Assembly (NCBI GenBank): GCA_028708865.1
Contig: JAQVYA010000001.1
Span: forward strand, 1-64,000
DNA from: Desulfovibrio sp.
GTDB lineage: Bacteria > Desulfobacterota > Desulfovibrionia > Desulfovibrionales > Desulfovibrionaceae
Length of the DNA: 64,000 bases
Direction of reading: 5' to 3'
Made by a program: the position numbers and the translations under genes
Notes under the pieces: model-generated
What the model saw: the letters and a program-made list of their open reading frames with translations, nothing else
Told to the model about the DNA's origin: nothing
Database searches by the model: none
Shown here: positions 16,192 to 26,374 of the stretch, one piece after another
Position numbering within the stretch: the stretch's first letter is position 1
Layout of the letters: every line of letters begins with the position of its first letter

Positions 16192-17412
16192 TCAGCCTGC
16201 TGCGTCGCGAGCCGCGCTTTGCCCCGCAATGTGGCCGAATACCTGGGTGGCCGCCACCATGGCACCGCCCAGCCGGTTGGCGCCATGCATGCCTGTGGCG
16301 CACTCCCCACAGGCGTAAAAACCGGGCACTGGCGCAGAATCCGGATCAAGCACCCGGGCGCAGGCGTCGATGCGTGCTCCGCCGTTGCCCGCCTGGGCGA
16401 ACAGGGCCACGTGTTCCCAGGGGGCTTTTCCCACCTTGACCCGGACCACGCCCTGGTCGTTGGCATGGGCTTGCAGCCACTGGTCCATGCCGTAGTCGTG
16501 CGTTGTTTTTCCCTGGAAAGAAATGGGGCCCCAGGCCGCCGGGCAATGGGTGCGCCGGGCATCGGCCAGGGCCAGAACCTTGGCCGATGGAGCCGCCTCC
16601 CGGCCGTCCGGAGTCAGAATTACCGCATCGGCACCGGCCAGAATCGCCGGGGAGCGGAACTCCAAGGAATCCAGATTGAGCCACAGATATTGCAGATAGT
16701 CCGTGTTCTCCATTCCTGCCCCCAGGGATGCGAGCATTTCCCAGCCTTGGCCTGGATTTCCCGGCCCGGCGATGTTTCTTTCGGCCAGCGGTGCGGGGCC
16801 GCCTAAAGCAACGACCACGGCCCGGGCCCGTACCACGGCGGACCCATCATTTTTGGAATGGATCTCTGCGCCGACAAGGTTGTTTCGGGCGGGGAGCAGG
16901 CGGGTTACCTGCTGCCCGGTGAACACGCGGACGTTCAGGTCCTGGAGTTTGGCCCGCAGGAGCGCATGAGTGCGGGCCAAGTCCGTCAGAATCACGGCCC
17001 GGGCATGGGGGCTGAAGCAGGCCTGGCGCCGCAACGGCAGGCCATCCTCTCCTTGTAAAAGGGGCGCTCCCAGGGCCTGGAGGTCGCGCAGCCGGGCTTC
17101 GGCCTGTTCGGCCAGCAGGCTCGCCAGGTCCGGAAAGGCCGTACCGGGCCGTGCCAGCCCCAAGGCTTCGGCAACAAAGTCTTCCCGCTCCTGATCGGTG
17201 AGGGGGACCTGCATGCCCAGTTGGCGGTTGTAATTGGCGAACGAAGAGCCCGAAGGGCCCGGAGCCAGAGTCAGCAGGGCCACTCGGGGGCGCGAGGAGG
17301 CTTGGGCCGCGCTCCAGGCGGCGCGCATGCCGCCCAGGCCCGAGCCGAGGACCAGGACATCAATAGGATGATTTTGCCGATCAAAGGTAGGGAGTGCGGT
17401 GTTGTGGGGCAT
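16192..17412 (-). CDS. FAD-dependent oxidoreductase of the fumarate reductase/L-aspartate oxidase flavoprotein family
   Basis: The 406-residue product opens with a Rossmann dinucleotide site (VLVLGSGLGGMRAA, about residues 20-33) and ends with the C-terminal FAD motif ACGECATGMHGANRLGGAM (near 373-391), which matches succinate dehydrogenase, fumarate reductase and aspartate oxidase flavoproteins. It is shorter than NadB (about 540), lacking the helical C-terminal domain, and there is no neighbouring nadA/nadC, so aspartate oxidase is unlikely. Substrate is unknown. Start is uncertain: ATG at 17412 or 17439, neither with a good ribosome site. It faces pdxA tail to tail. Confidence 0.75.
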   Translation of the reverse strand: MPHNTALPTFDRQNHPIDVLVLGSGLGGMRAAWSAAQASSRPRVALLTLAPGPSGSSFANYNRQLGMQVPLTDQEREDFVAEALGLARPGTAFPDLASLLAEQAEARLRDLQALGAPLLQGEDGLPLRRQACFSPHARAVILTDLARTHALLRAKLQDLNVRVFTGQQVTRLLPARNNLVGAEIHSKNDGSAVVRARAVVVALGGPAPLAERNIAGPGNPGQGWEMLASLGAGMENTDYLQYLWLNLDSLEFRSPAILAGADAVILTPDGREAAPSAKVLALADARRTHCPAAWGPISFQGKTTHDYGMDQWLQAHANDQGVVRVKVGKAPWEHVALFAQAGNGGARIDACARVLDPDSAPVPGFYACGECATGMHGANRLGGAMVAATQVFGHIAGQSAARDAAG

Positions 17413-17630
17413 GGCTGGACGGTACGGCAAAAATTCCATCGGGGGAAGCGTCTGTCCGGTCCGTATCCTGGCCCGTGTATCGCATTATCTCCCAGGCCGG
17501 ATTCCGCGCCACTCCCGGCCTCGTATTCCGTCCATCTTTGGGGGGCGCATCATTTAGGGCACGTCCGAGGAGTCATTTGCCGGGCATTGAGAAGAACGGG
17601 GCCGGTGGGCGGTGTGCCCTTGCAGCCATG

Positions 17631-17657
17631 AAAAAGGCCGCCTCAGGGGCGGCCTTT
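17631..17657 (-). terminator. Rho-independent terminator after the TPR gene
   Basis: A perfect 7-bp GC stem (GGCCGCC with GGCGGCC) and 5-base loop are followed on the minus strand by TTTTT. It lies 20 bases beyond the TPR stop and ends the HD-ddl-waaA-kdsB-carA-TPR run. Confidence 0.85.
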
Positions 17658-17677
17658 GCGATTCGTGCAGGGTGGAA

Positions 17678-18475
17678 TCAGATTTTCTTCATGGCGTAAG
17701 CGCGCATTTTTTCCGCTTCCTTGAACGCGGGGTTGATGCTCAGGGCTTTTTCCGCCGCATTCTTCATCCGTTTCCATTTTTTCCAGTCAAAATAGAGCCG
17801 CCCCAGGTTGAAGTACAGGTATTCGTCGTCGTGGGCGTGTTCCAGAGCCTTGAGGTAGTAGCGTTCTGCCGCGTCGAACTGTTTGAGCTTGCGCAGTACG
17901 ATGCCGATGCGGTTGTAGAGGAACAGAGCCTGGGGGTCGTGCTCCAGGGCGTCTTCCAGCAGCCCGAGGGCGTCGTCGTAAAGGTCGGATTTGAGGTAGC
18001 GGTCCGCGATGTCGGCCTTAAGTTCCGTGTCGTTTTTATACGACTTCATCAGCTCGCCGAAGGTTTGGCGGGCCATGTCAAAGGCTTTTTCGTCGAGCTG
18101 GGCCTGTCCTTTGGCCAACTCCTCCTGTTTGTGCTGCTCCATGTTGGCCAGTTCGTTCTGGACGGACTCGGTAACGTGGTTTTGCAGCTCGCCGACCAGT
18201 TCCTGCATGGTCTTGTAGAGCTTTTTCTCTTCACCGGCCTTATAGGGGATGACCAGCGGATACAGCCGCCGGAGCTCCTTGTCCTGGTTCAGGCTGTAGA
18301 CGGCCTGTTCGATGAGCTTGGCGAATTCGTCCCGTTCGTTTTTCATCAGCGGGTTTTTGAGGATGCCCACCAGGGCCTGCATCAGGGCATTGGCCGCAGC
18401 CATGGGTTTGCCCTGCTTGAGCAGGCCGTTCACTTCGGAGAGACGCTTTCGGGATTTGATCAGTTCGACGGACAT
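17678..18475 (-). CDS. TPR-repeat protein
   Basis: The 265-residue soluble protein has a helical N-terminal half (about 1-130, charged, no known domain) and tetratricopeptide repeats from about 135 to the end, recognisable in YDDALGLLEDALEHDPQALFLYNRIG and FDAAERYYLKALEHAHDDEYLYFNLGRLYF-type spacing of Gly/Ala/Pro positions. TPRs mediate protein contacts. There is no signal peptide. It lies 27 bases downstream of carA and is last before a terminator. Its partner and function are unknown. Confidence 0.8.
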   Translation of the reverse strand: MSVELIKSRKRLSEVNGLLKQGKPMAAANALMQALVGILKNPLMKNERDEFAKLIEQAVYSLNQDKELRRLYPLVIPYKAGEEKKLYKTMQELVGELQNHVTESVQNELANMEQHKQEELAKGQAQLDEKAFDMARQTFGELMKSYKNDTELKADIADRYLKSDLYDDALGLLEDALEHDPQALFLYNRIGIVLRKLKQFDAAERYYLKALEHAHDDEYLYFNLGRLYFDWKKWKRMKNAAEKALSINPAFKEAEKMRAYAMKKI

Positions 18476-18502
18476 GATGCTCCTACGGAGTGGAAGGATT
18501 GG

Positions 18503-19620
<1,118 letters not shown>

Positions 19621-19624
<4 letters not shown>

Positions 19625-20364
19625 GCTTGCTCCCTAAGGATGTTCGTCACTCCGGTCAGATCCTCTTCGCGGTCCACGCCGTGGCAGCGGTGTCGCGTCA
19701 GGCTGACCCGGATGGGGATGTTGTTTTCCAAAAACCGGAGTTGTTCGAGCCGTTCGCGTTGTTCCAGCCTGCCCTGCGGCAGGGCGGCAAAGGCGCGCAA
19801 CGCCTCCATGCGAAATCCGTACAATCCGATGTGCAGCAGGTAGTCCCCGTCTGCACCGTCACGGTTGTACGGGATGGCGGCTCTGGAAAAATAAAGCGCA
19901 TCGCCGTTGGCGGCAAGGGCCACCTTGACGCGGTCCGGCGAGGCGGCCTGCGCCGCGTCCATGCCTGCGGCCAGCGTGGTCACCCGTACATGTGCATGAC
20001 GGAACGGAGCCGTCAGTTCCGAGAGCATGTCCGGGTCCAGGCAGGGCTCGTCGCCCTGAATGTTCACCACCACGGCGTCGGGTTCCACGCCGAGTCGTTC
20101 GGCCGCTTCCAGCACGCGGTCCGTTCCGCTGGCATGGTCGGGCCGGGTCATGAGCACGGGCACGTCCAGCTCTTCGGCCTTGGCACGGATGCGTTCATCG
20201 TCCGTGGCCAGAACCACCCGGGTCATTGCCGGGCAGGCCTGGGCGCGTTGGAACACGTGCCAGAACATGGGCTTGCCCAGGATTTCCACCAAGGGCTTGC
20301 CCGGGAACCGGGAAGACGCGTACCGCGCCGGAATGATGCCGTAGCATTTGGGAAGAGCGTTCAT
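19621..20364 (-). CDS. kdsB: 3-deoxy-manno-octulosonate cytidylyltransferase (CMP-Kdo synthetase)
   Basis: The 247-residue enzyme activates Kdo with CTP for lipopolysaccharide inner-core synthesis. The nucleotide-binding N-terminus [16 protein letters not shown] (near 10-25) is characteristic, followed by [26 protein letters not shown] (near 72-87) and [15 protein letters not shown] near 98-112. I chose the ATG at 20364, where homology begins; the same frame stays open much further upstream (inside waaA), which is coincidental. It overlaps carA by 4 bp and follows waaA by 17 bases. Confidence 0.95.
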
Positions 20365-20381
20365 GGATCGGCTCAAGGTTC

Positions 20382-21668
20382 CTACCGTCTTTTGAGTGAA
20401 TGGGCAATAGAGCGGCAGGCGGTCTCGCTGCCGCCGCGTCGTTCGGCCACATAGGCCTGGAATCGCGCCCGCACCGCATGACGATCCGGCGGCGCGTCCA
20501 CAAGCCGGATCAAACGGGCCAGCACAGCGGCCGCATCCGGCATGCGGTGCACCAGCCCGCTGTCCAGGAGTTCCTGCCCTACCCAAGAAAAGTTGCTCCA
20601 GGACGGCCCGACTACAGGACAGATGCCGCAGGCCAGCGGCTCCAGGAAATTTTGTCCTCCCAAAGGGGCCAGACTCCCCCCGACAAAGGCGGCCGTGGCC
20701 GGGGCAAAGGCCGCGGCCAGTTCCCCCATGCGGTCGCCCAGCAAAATGCTCCCTGGAGCGGCAGGCTCTTTGGCCTGGGAACGCAGGGTAAAGGGGATTT
20801 GTGCCTTGTGGAGCCGGGCGGTCCAGGCGTCCACTCGTTGGAGGTGACGCGGAAAAAGTCCGTAGACCGCGTCGGGCCGGGCGGCGCGAAGCCCGCGCAG
20901 CAGGGTCATGACCTGGTCCTCCTCCTGCTCGCGCACCGAGGCCAGTACCACGAAAGGACTTTTCGCGGGCAACACCGGGGCCAGGGGGTTGGATTCGGCG
21001 GCGCCGGATGCATCCGGCAAGGGGATGCGGTCGAACTTGAGATTCTGCATCCGTTCCACATGGCTGTGGCCGTACAGGGCTGCGAATCTTGCCGCGTCCG
21101 CCTCGGACATGGCCAGCACGCGATGCGGAGCGATGGAGCGAAACAGGGATGGAAACTTCATGTAGCCCCGCAGGCTCTTTTCGCTCATACGGCCATTGAC
21201 CACGAGAAGCTCGGCATCGCGTTCCCGGCAGGCGGCCATGAACCCGGGCCACATTTCCGATTCCAGCAGCACCACCGTGCGCGGCCGGACCGTATCCAGG
21301 GCCTTACGTACCAGCCGGGGCCGGTCCAGGGGAAAATACGCGGTCCGCAACAAAAGGTCCGGACGCACGGGCTCCCGTTCCCGGCGCAGTTCATCCAGAC
21401 GGCCCATGCCCTCAGCCGTGTTGGTGGTCAGCAGGACCGAGAGAGGCCGCTCCCAGGGGGAGCGCAGGCGTTGCAGCACCTGTCCGGCCAGCAGGGCTTC
21501 CCCCACGCTGGCGGCCTGCATCCAAAGATCGCATGGACCGGGATAGGGAGCTTTCTGCACGCGCTGTTCCCAGCCGTGTCGCAGGCGGCTGTTACGGTGC
21601 AGCAAGGGTAGAGCGGCTCCCCATGCCAGGTCGTAGAGTCGCATCAGGGCGGGATGCCTGCCGCCCAT
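20382..21668 (-). CDS. waaA: 3-deoxy-D-manno-octulosonic acid (Kdo) transferase
   Basis: The 428-residue GT30 enzyme transfers Kdo from CMP-Kdo to lipid A at the cytoplasmic face. Family motifs include [13 protein letters not shown] (near 50), which holds the conserved catalytic Glu, [10 protein letters not shown] near 80, [10 protein letters not shown] near 135, and the C-terminal domain with [20 protein letters not shown] near 330-350, containing the donor-binding Glu. A GTG at 21677 is an alternative start, but the ATG at 21668 sits one base after the ddl stop with GGAG upstream. kdsB, supplying CMP-Kdo, is immediately downstream. Confidence 0.94.
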   Translation of the reverse strand: MGGRHPALMRLYDLAWGAALPLLHRNSRLRHGWEQRVQKAPYPGPCDLWMQAASVGEALLAGQVLQRLRSPWERPLSVLLTTNTAEGMGRLDELRREREPVRPDLLLRTAYFPLDRPRLVRKALDTVRPRTVVLLESEMWPGFMAACRERDAELLVVNGRMSEKSLRGYMKFPSLFRSIAPHRVLAMSEADAARFAALYGHSHVERMQNLKFDRIPLPDASGAAESNPLAPVLPAKSPFVVLASVREQEEDQVMTLLRGLRAARPDAVYGLFPRHLQRVDAWTARLHKAQIPFTLRSQAKEPAAPGSILLGDRMGELAAAFAPATAAFVGGSLAPLGGQNFLEPLACGICPVVGPSWSNFSWVGQELLDSGLVHRMPDAAAVLARLIRLVDAPPDRHAVRARFQAYVAERRGGSETACRSIAHSLKRR

Positions 21669-21669
21669 G

Positions 21670-22572
21670 CTAGTCACGCTCCAGTCCGAGGCGAATCAAC
21701 TCCGCGATCAGTTGATTGAAATCCATGCCCGTGACCTTGGCGGAGCGGGGCAGCAGGCTGGTGGAGGTCATGCCCGGCAGGGTGTTTACCTCTAGGAGGT
21801 AGGGGATGTCGTCCCGCACCATGAAGTCCGCCCGCGAATATCCCCGGCAGCCCAAGGCGTGGTGGGCCGCGAGGGACATGTTTTGCACCTCGCGCGCCAG
21901 CTCGTCCGACACGGGAGCCGGACAGATTTCATCCGCTCCATCCTGGTCGTATTTGTTTTTGTAGTCAAAAAAGGCGGCTCCATGTTTGGGCCGGATGAGG
22001 ATCAACGGCTGGGGTGTGTGTCCCAGGATGCCGCAGGTGACCTCCACACCGGGCACGGCCGCTTCCACAAGGGCCTCTTCGCCCAGGGCGTGGACCTTGT
22101 CCAGGGCGGCGGGCAGGTCCGCCTTTTGTTCCACCAGGGTCATGCCCAGACTGGAACCGCCCATGTTGGGCTTGACGAAAACCGGGTAGGGCAGGGCTGG
22201 TGAGGTTTCGCCGCTGCGGCGCGGGTGCAGTTCCCAGTCCGGGGTGCGGATGCCCGCGTCGCGGAACAGGGCCTTGGATGCGGCTTTGTTTAAGGCCAGA
22301 AAGGACGCGGCCGGCCCCGATCCCTGGTAGGGACAGCCCGCACGGTCCAGCACGGCCTGCACCAACCCGTCCTCGCCGGGAGCGCCATGCAGGGCGATGA
22401 AGGCGAAGTCGTGTTCTCCGGCCAGCCGGACCAGGGGGCCGAAGCCGCCCAAAAGGTCCAGGAAGGTGACGTCGTGCCCCAATTCATCCAGGGCCGTGCC
22501 GATATTGCGCGCCGAGGCCAGGGAGACCTCACGCTCCGTGGACCATCCGCCCGCGATCAAAAGTACTTTCAC
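21670..22572 (-). CDS. ddl: D-alanine--D-alanine ligase
   Basis: The 300-residue ATP-grasp ligase joins two D-Ala for peptidoglycan precursors. Visible are the N-terminal GGWSTEREVSLASARNI (about 8-24), the ALHGAPGEDGLVQ segment near 60, FVKPNMGGSSLGM near 132-144 for ATP binding, SRADFMV near 247 and LLEVNTLPGMTSTSLLP near 258-274 with the Mg2+-binding Glu and Asn. The length fits DdlB. Its first 44 bases overlap the 3' end of the HD-domain gene and its stop abuts waaA. Confidence 0.95.
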   Translation of the reverse strand: MKVLLIAGGWSTEREVSLASARNIGTALDELGHDVTFLDLLGGFGPLVRLAGEHDFAFIALHGAPGEDGLVQAVLDRAGCPYQGSGPAASFLALNKAASKALFRDAGIRTPDWELHPRRSGETSPALPYPVFVKPNMGGSSLGMTLVEQKADLPAALDKVHALGEEALVEAAVPGVEVTCGILGHTPQPLILIRPKHGAAFFDYKNKYDQDGADEICPAPVSDELAREVQNMSLAAHHALGCRGYSRADFMVRDDIPYLLEVNTLPGMTSTSLLPRSAKVTGMDFNQLIAELIRLGLERD

Positions 22573-23161
22573 AGAGATTCACCTTAAGGGTTGTGCTGAA
22601 GAGTCGCTCCACGTCCAGGGCCTGCTCGTGCGTATAGGCGATGCGTTTCCGGATGGCCTCGGTCCTGCCGTAGCGCCGGATCAGATCCGCGAACCGTTCG
22701 TTCAGGGAGACGATGCGGTCGTGCGCTACGCGCTTGTCGCCGTAGATCACGGCCAGAGGCAACAGGTCACGGGGCAGTTCGGACGCAAAGGGCCAGAAAA
22801 CATGGTGCATGACGCCTTGGGCCAGGGCCGGGTTGCCGGTTTCATCCATGACCCAGGAGGCGCCGAGCTGGCTATGGTTGCCTCCGTAGTGGATGGTGTA
22901 GGCTTTGGCAATGTCGTGCAGCAGCGCTGAGGCGCGCACGGCGGCTACGTTGACGGTCAGTCCGGCCTCGTGGGCCAGGACGGCCAGATGCGTGGCCACG
23001 CGGGCCACCTGGGTGCAATGGGCGCGGATGTGGTCCGGCATGGCGTACCGGTCCCAGATGCGGGTGCATTCCGCGTCGTCCGGGACCCGGCCTGCGGGTG
23101 TTTCCGCGGGGGCGGGCGGGACGTTTAATGGCGGCAGGTATGGTTGAAGCGGGTTCTTCAT
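22529..23161 (-). CDS. HD-domain phosphohydrolase
   Basis: The 210-residue product has a Pro-rich N-terminus (about 1-30) followed by an HD domain (about 45-150): a metal-binding His in IRAHCTQVARVATHL, the HD pair in ASALLHDIAKAY and a further His in GGNHSQLGASWVM. Such proteins hydrolyse phosphate esters or nucleotides; the layout resembles YqeK/HDIG-type hydrolases, but the substrate is not identifiable. Start is uncertain among several Met codons; I used the ATG at 23161. It overlaps ddl by 44 bases and heads the envelope gene run. Confidence 0.78.
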   Translation of the reverse strand: MKNPLQPYLPPLNVPPAPAETPAGRVPDDAECTRIWDRYAMPDHIRAHCTQVARVATHLAVLAHEAGLTVNVAAVRASALLHDIAKAYTIHYGGNHSQLGASWVMDETGNPALAQGVMHHVFWPFASELPRDLLPLAVIYGDKRVAHDRIVSLNERFADLIRRYGRTEAIRKRIAYTHEQALDVERLFSTTLKVNLCESTFDRGRMVHGA

Positions 23162-23332
23162 GGCGTTCTTGCTGAGGGTTGGCCCGGGCATGGTGCCCGG
23201 ATGCAGGGAACCTACCAGCAGGACCGGCAAAAGGCAAAGCCGGAACCGGGGGACGCGGAAAAAACGATACTCCGGAAGGGGCGTTCCAGTACGGGGATTC
23301 TCGGGGTATATCTGGGGCGGGTCATTTTTCCC

Positions 23333-23361
23333 TTGATCAAATCTTCATGGGGATTTAATAC
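23333..23361 (+). promoter_or_regulatory. Sigma70 promoter of dsrC
   Basis: TTGATC (23333-23338) and TAATAC (23356-23361) are separated by 17 bases and would start a transcript near 23368, leaving a leader of about 90 bases before dsrC. The match and spacing are good for a highly expressed gene. Confidence 0.6.
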
Positions 23362-23456
23362 TCGGCAACTGACCGTGGGCTGCGGGCCCGCAATCCGCTC
23401 TGGAAAGGGCGGACGTGAGAATCTGATTTCCCACAACTCATTGAGGAGGTTAAGGA

Positions 23457-23774
23457 ATGGCTACTGTTGAGTTCAACGGCAAATCCTTTGAGGTGGATGA
23501 GGACGGTTTCCTGCAGAGCTTTGACGGCTGGAACCCGGATTGGGTCGAGTACGTCAAGGAGCAGGAAGGCATCGCCGAAATCACCGATGATCACCAGAAG
23601 GTCATCGAGTTCCTGCAGGACTACTACAAGAAGAACGGCATCGCCCCGATGGTCCGCATCCTCTCGAAGGTCACCGGCTTCAAGCTGAAGCAGATCTACG
23701 AGCTGTTCCCGTCCGGGCCTGGCAAGGGAGCCTGTAAGATGGCTGGCCTGCCCAAGCCCACCGGCTGCGTGTAA
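23457..23774 (+). CDS. dsrC: DsrC, sulfur-carrier partner of dissimilatory sulfite reductase
   Basis: The 105-residue DsrC/TusE-family protein carries sulfur on its flexible C-terminal arm during dissimilatory sulfite reduction, forming the trisulfide that the DsrMKJOP membrane complex reduces. Both functional cysteines are present, Cys93 and penultimate Cys104, ten residues apart in GACKMAGLPKPTGCV, which marks true DsrC rather than TusE-like paralogues having only the last Cys. GGAGG lies upstream of the ATG. The gene stands alone between its own promoter and terminator, away from dsrAB. Confidence 0.96.
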   Translation: MATVEFNGKSFEVDEDGFLQSFDGWNPDWVEYVKEQEGIAEITDDHQKVIEFLQDYYKKNGIAPMVRILSKVTGFKLKQIYELFPSGPGKGACKMAGLPKPTGCV

Positions 23775-23795
23775 GCGCACCTTTTTCGGGTAGTA

Positions 23796-23826
23796 GGGCG
23801 GAAGCTGCGGCTTCCGCCCTTTTCTT
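23796..23826 (+). terminator. Rho-independent terminator of dsrC
   Basis: A perfect 9-bp stem (GGGCGGAAG with CTTCCGCCC) around a 6-base loop is followed by TTTTCTT, 22 bases after the stop. Confidence 0.9.
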
Positions 23827-24184
23827 ATGGCTGTTTTTCGGACGATGCATCCGCCCAAAACAGAATGCCCTTTCCCGGGCCGGTGTACATGACGCCGCTC
23901 CGGAATGGCACGGCTCGCCTGCCTGTTTCCTGCCTCTTCCGTTGGGACCGCTCCTCCCGGATTCAACCGTCTCCCGCTCTGATTCAAAACCGTTCCCCGG
24001 CATTGTTTTCGCTGGATGCGCTGTTTCTTTGCATGGTCCCGCAGCAAAGACTTTGGCTGGCAATCGGTGCGGCAAAAGTGGCGCTCCCTTGGCTGGAAAG
24101 CGGATAACGTTTGCTTCGCAAGGCTCAAAAGGGTATGAAGGTCCGCACTTTATATATCGCGGTCATTCAACGTGGAGAATTGCT
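23827..24184. other. Gene-free region between dsrC terminator and hypD
   Basis: About 360 bases hold no gene I can support. A frame continuous with hypD stays open upstream to 23942, but its translation has no resemblance to HypD or to another family. A TATATAT run at 24151-24157 could be a -10 element for hypD, without a clear -35. I found no convincing sigma54 site. Confidence 0.4.
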
Positions 24185-25279
24185 TTGAGCCTGAAACTGC
24201 TTGACGAATTTCGGAATCCGGAACTGTGCAAGGGACTGCTCGACAAGCTGCACTCCCTGGTGGACCGGGAGTTTCGCTTCATGGAGGTGTGCGGTACGCA
24301 CACCGTGGCCATCTTTCAAAGCGGGCTGCGTTCGCTGCTCCCCGAGCAGGTGGTGCATCTTTCCGGACCCGGGTGTCCGGTCTGCGTGACCCATGAGTCC
24401 GAGGTCAATGCCTTTATTGACCTGGCTGAGCGGGACGATGTGATCGTGGCCTCCTTCGGCGATTTGATGCGGGTCCCGGGCAGCCGGGGGCGCAGCTTGA
24501 AAAAAGCCCAGGCCGACGGCGCCGCTGTGGAAGTGGTCTACTCCCCGCCCGACGCCTTGAAGCTGGCCGCTGCCAACCCTGGAAAGACCGTGGTCTTTCT
24601 CGGCGTGGGGTTTGAAACCACGGCCCCCACCGTGGCCGGGACCCTGCTCATGGCGCGCGAACAAGGGCTGAAAAACTTCAAGGTCCTTTCCTTCCATAAA
24701 CTGGTGCCGCCCGCCCTGGTGGCCCTCATGACCGACCCGGGAGTGCGCATCGACGCATTTCTCATGCCGGGGCATGTCTCCGCCATCATCGGCGTGGAGC
24801 CGTACAAGGTGGTGGCCGAACGTTTCGGGAAATCTTCGGCCGTGACCGGGTTTGAGCCTGCGGATATTCTCGGGGCCCTGGTTTTTCTTGCAGAACATTG
24901 GAAATCCGGCCAGCCCGCGGCGGCCAACCTTTACCCCCGCGTAGTGCGGGATGAAGGAAACGCCAAAGCCCGCGCCGTCATGGATCAGGTGTTTGAGACC
25001 ACGGACGCGCTTTGGCGCGGACTGGGCATGATCCCCCGGTCCGGTCTGGAGTTGCGTTCCGAGTTCGAACCGTTCGACGCCAAAAAAGCCTTTGATCTGG
25101 AAATTGTGGAGTCCCCGGCATTGCCCGGCTGTCGTTGCGGCGACGTGCTCAAGGGCAAGCTGCGCCCGGACCAGTGTCCGCTGTTCAAGAAGGCGTGCAC
25201 TCCGGCCAGCCCGGTGGGGCCCTGCATGGTTTCCACGGAAGGTTCCTGCGCCGCCTACTTCAAATACAGCATGGACTAG
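24185..25279 (+). CDS. hypD: Hydrogenase maturation factor HypD (TTG start)
   Basis: The 364-residue iron-sulfur protein works with HypC to build the Fe(CN)2CO group of [NiFe] hydrogenases. Conserved cysteines are visible in MEVCGTHT (near 34), GPGCPVCVTHESE (near 60) and the C-terminal cluster region CRCGDVLKG...CPLFKKAC...GPCMV...GSCAAYF (near 315-360). There is no ATG near the start of homology. The TTG at 24185 has GGAG seven bases upstream and gives the usual length (about 360-370), so I favour it over an ATG at 23942. hypE follows four bases after the stop. Confidence 0.92.
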   Translation: MSLKLLDEFRNPELCKGLLDKLHSLVDREFRFMEVCGTHTVAIFQSGLRSLLPEQVVHLSGPGCPVCVTHESEVNAFIDLAERDDVIVASFGDLMRVPGSRGRSLKKAQADGAAVEVVYSPPDALKLAAANPGKTVVFLGVGFETTAPTVAGTLLMAREQGLKNFKVLSFHKLVPPALVALMTDPGVRIDAFLMPGHVSAIIGVEPYKVVAERFGKSSAVTGFEPADILGALVFLAEHWKSGQPAAANLYPRVVRDEGNAKARAVMDQVFETTDALWRGLGMIPRSGLELRSEFEPFDAKKAFDLEIVESPALPGCRCGDVLKGKLRPDQCPLFKKACTPASPVGPCMVSTEGSCAAYFKYSMD

Positions 25280-25283
25280 CACG

Positions 25284-26288
25284 ATGAGCGAAAAGGTTCT
25301 TCTCGACTACGGCAGTGGCGGACGCGCTTCCCAGCGCCTTGTTTCCGAGCTTTTTTTGAAGCATTTCGACAACCCTGAGCTGGAGCGGCTCAACGATGCC
25401 GCGCGGCTGGACCTACAAGGGCCCGTGGCCATGAGTACGGACTCCTTTACCGTGGATCCCATCTTTTTCCCCGGAGGGGATATCGGCCGTCTGGCCGTGC
25501 ACGGTACGGTCAACGACGTGGCCATGCTCGGTGCGGAGCCGCAATACCTGACCTGCGGCTACATCATTGAGGAAGGCCTGCCCATGGACGATCTGGAGCG
25601 TATCGTGGCATCCATGGGAGAGGCGGCCCGTCATGCCGGAGTGTACATCGTCACCGGCGACACCAAGGTGGTGCCGCGTGGAACGGTGGATAAGATTTTC
25701 ATCAATACCACCGGGGTGGGGCGCATCGTGGCCGATCCCATGCCCAGCGGCGACCGGGCCACGCCCGGGGATGCGGTGTTGGTGTCCGGAACCATGGGCG
25801 ACCACGGACTGACCATCCTGGGCACTCGTGAAGGGCTTTCTTTTGAGGCCGCCGTGCAGAGCGATTGCGCCTCCTTGAATCATCTGCTGCTCAAATTGGT
25901 TCGGGCGCTGCCCTCGGTACATGTCCTGCGTGACCCCACCCGGGGCGGACTGGCCACGACCCTGAACGAAATCGCCATCAGTTCCAAGGCGGGCATGGAA
26001 ATCGATGAACAGTCCATTCCCGTGCGGCCCGAGGTGGCGGGGGGCTGTTCGGTGCTGGGGCTGGACCCCTTGTACCTGGCCAATGAAGGAAAGTTTATTT
26101 GCATCCTTCCTGAAGCGGATGCGGAAAAAGCGTTGGAGATCATGCGCCAGGATGAGCTGGGGCGCGATGCCTGCCGCGTGGGCACCGTGACCGAGGCGAA
26201 TGCGGGCAAGGTTTCTCTGGTGACGCCTTTAGGCGGCAAGCGCCTGCTGAACATGCTTGAGGGAGAACAACTGCCCCGGATTTGTTGA
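25284..26288 (+). CDS. hypE: Hydrogenase maturation factor HypE
   Basis: The 334-residue PurM/AIR-synthase-family enzyme converts the carbamoyl group received from HypF on its C-terminal cysteine to a thiocyanate, the cyanide donor for [NiFe] hydrogenase. The N-terminal LDYGSGGRASQRLV (about 6-19), STDSFTVDPIFFPGGDIG (near 50-67), DTKVVPRG (near 128) and the terminal PRIC with Cys334 are all present and intact. It is four bases downstream of hypD. hypA, B, C and F are not in the window. Confidence 0.96.
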   Translation: MSEKVLLDYGSGGRASQRLVSELFLKHFDNPELERLNDAARLDLQGPVAMSTDSFTVDPIFFPGGDIGRLAVHGTVNDVAMLGAEPQYLTCGYIIEEGLPMDDLERIVASMGEAARHAGVYIVTGDTKVVPRGTVDKIFINTTGVGRIVADPMPSGDRATPGDAVLVSGTMGDHGLTILGTREGLSFEAAVQSDCASLNHLLLKLVRALPSVHVLRDPTRGGLATTLNEIAISSKAGMEIDEQSIPVRPEVAGGCSVLGLDPLYLANEGKFICILPEADAEKALEIMRQDELGRDACRVGTVTEANAGKVSLVTPLGGKRLLNMLEGEQLPRIC

Positions 26289-26319
26289 CGGTTTTTGAAT
26301 TCCAGGAACAGCATGGATA

Positions 26320-26366
26320 AAAAAACGCCCGCATCGACGTAAGGCCGGTGCGGGCGACTGTTTTTT
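26320..26366 (+). terminator. Bidirectional terminator between hypE and the YbjN-like gene
   Basis: An 8-bp stem (CGCCCGCA with TGCGGGCG) with a 15-base loop is flanked by AAAAAA on the left and a TTTTTT run shortly after the right arm, so it can serve hypE on the plus strand and the convergent YbjN-like gene on the minus strand. Confidence 0.75.
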
Positions 26367-26374
26367 GGGGCAGG

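Noticed and set aside
20365-21252. An upstream extension of the kdsB frame to 21252
   Set aside because: It lies inside waaA in another frame, and kdsB homology starts exactly at the ATG at 20364.
23900-23925. A TGGCAC-like sigma54 promoter element upstream of hypD
   Set aside because: The -12 part (TTGC) is absent at the proper spacing.
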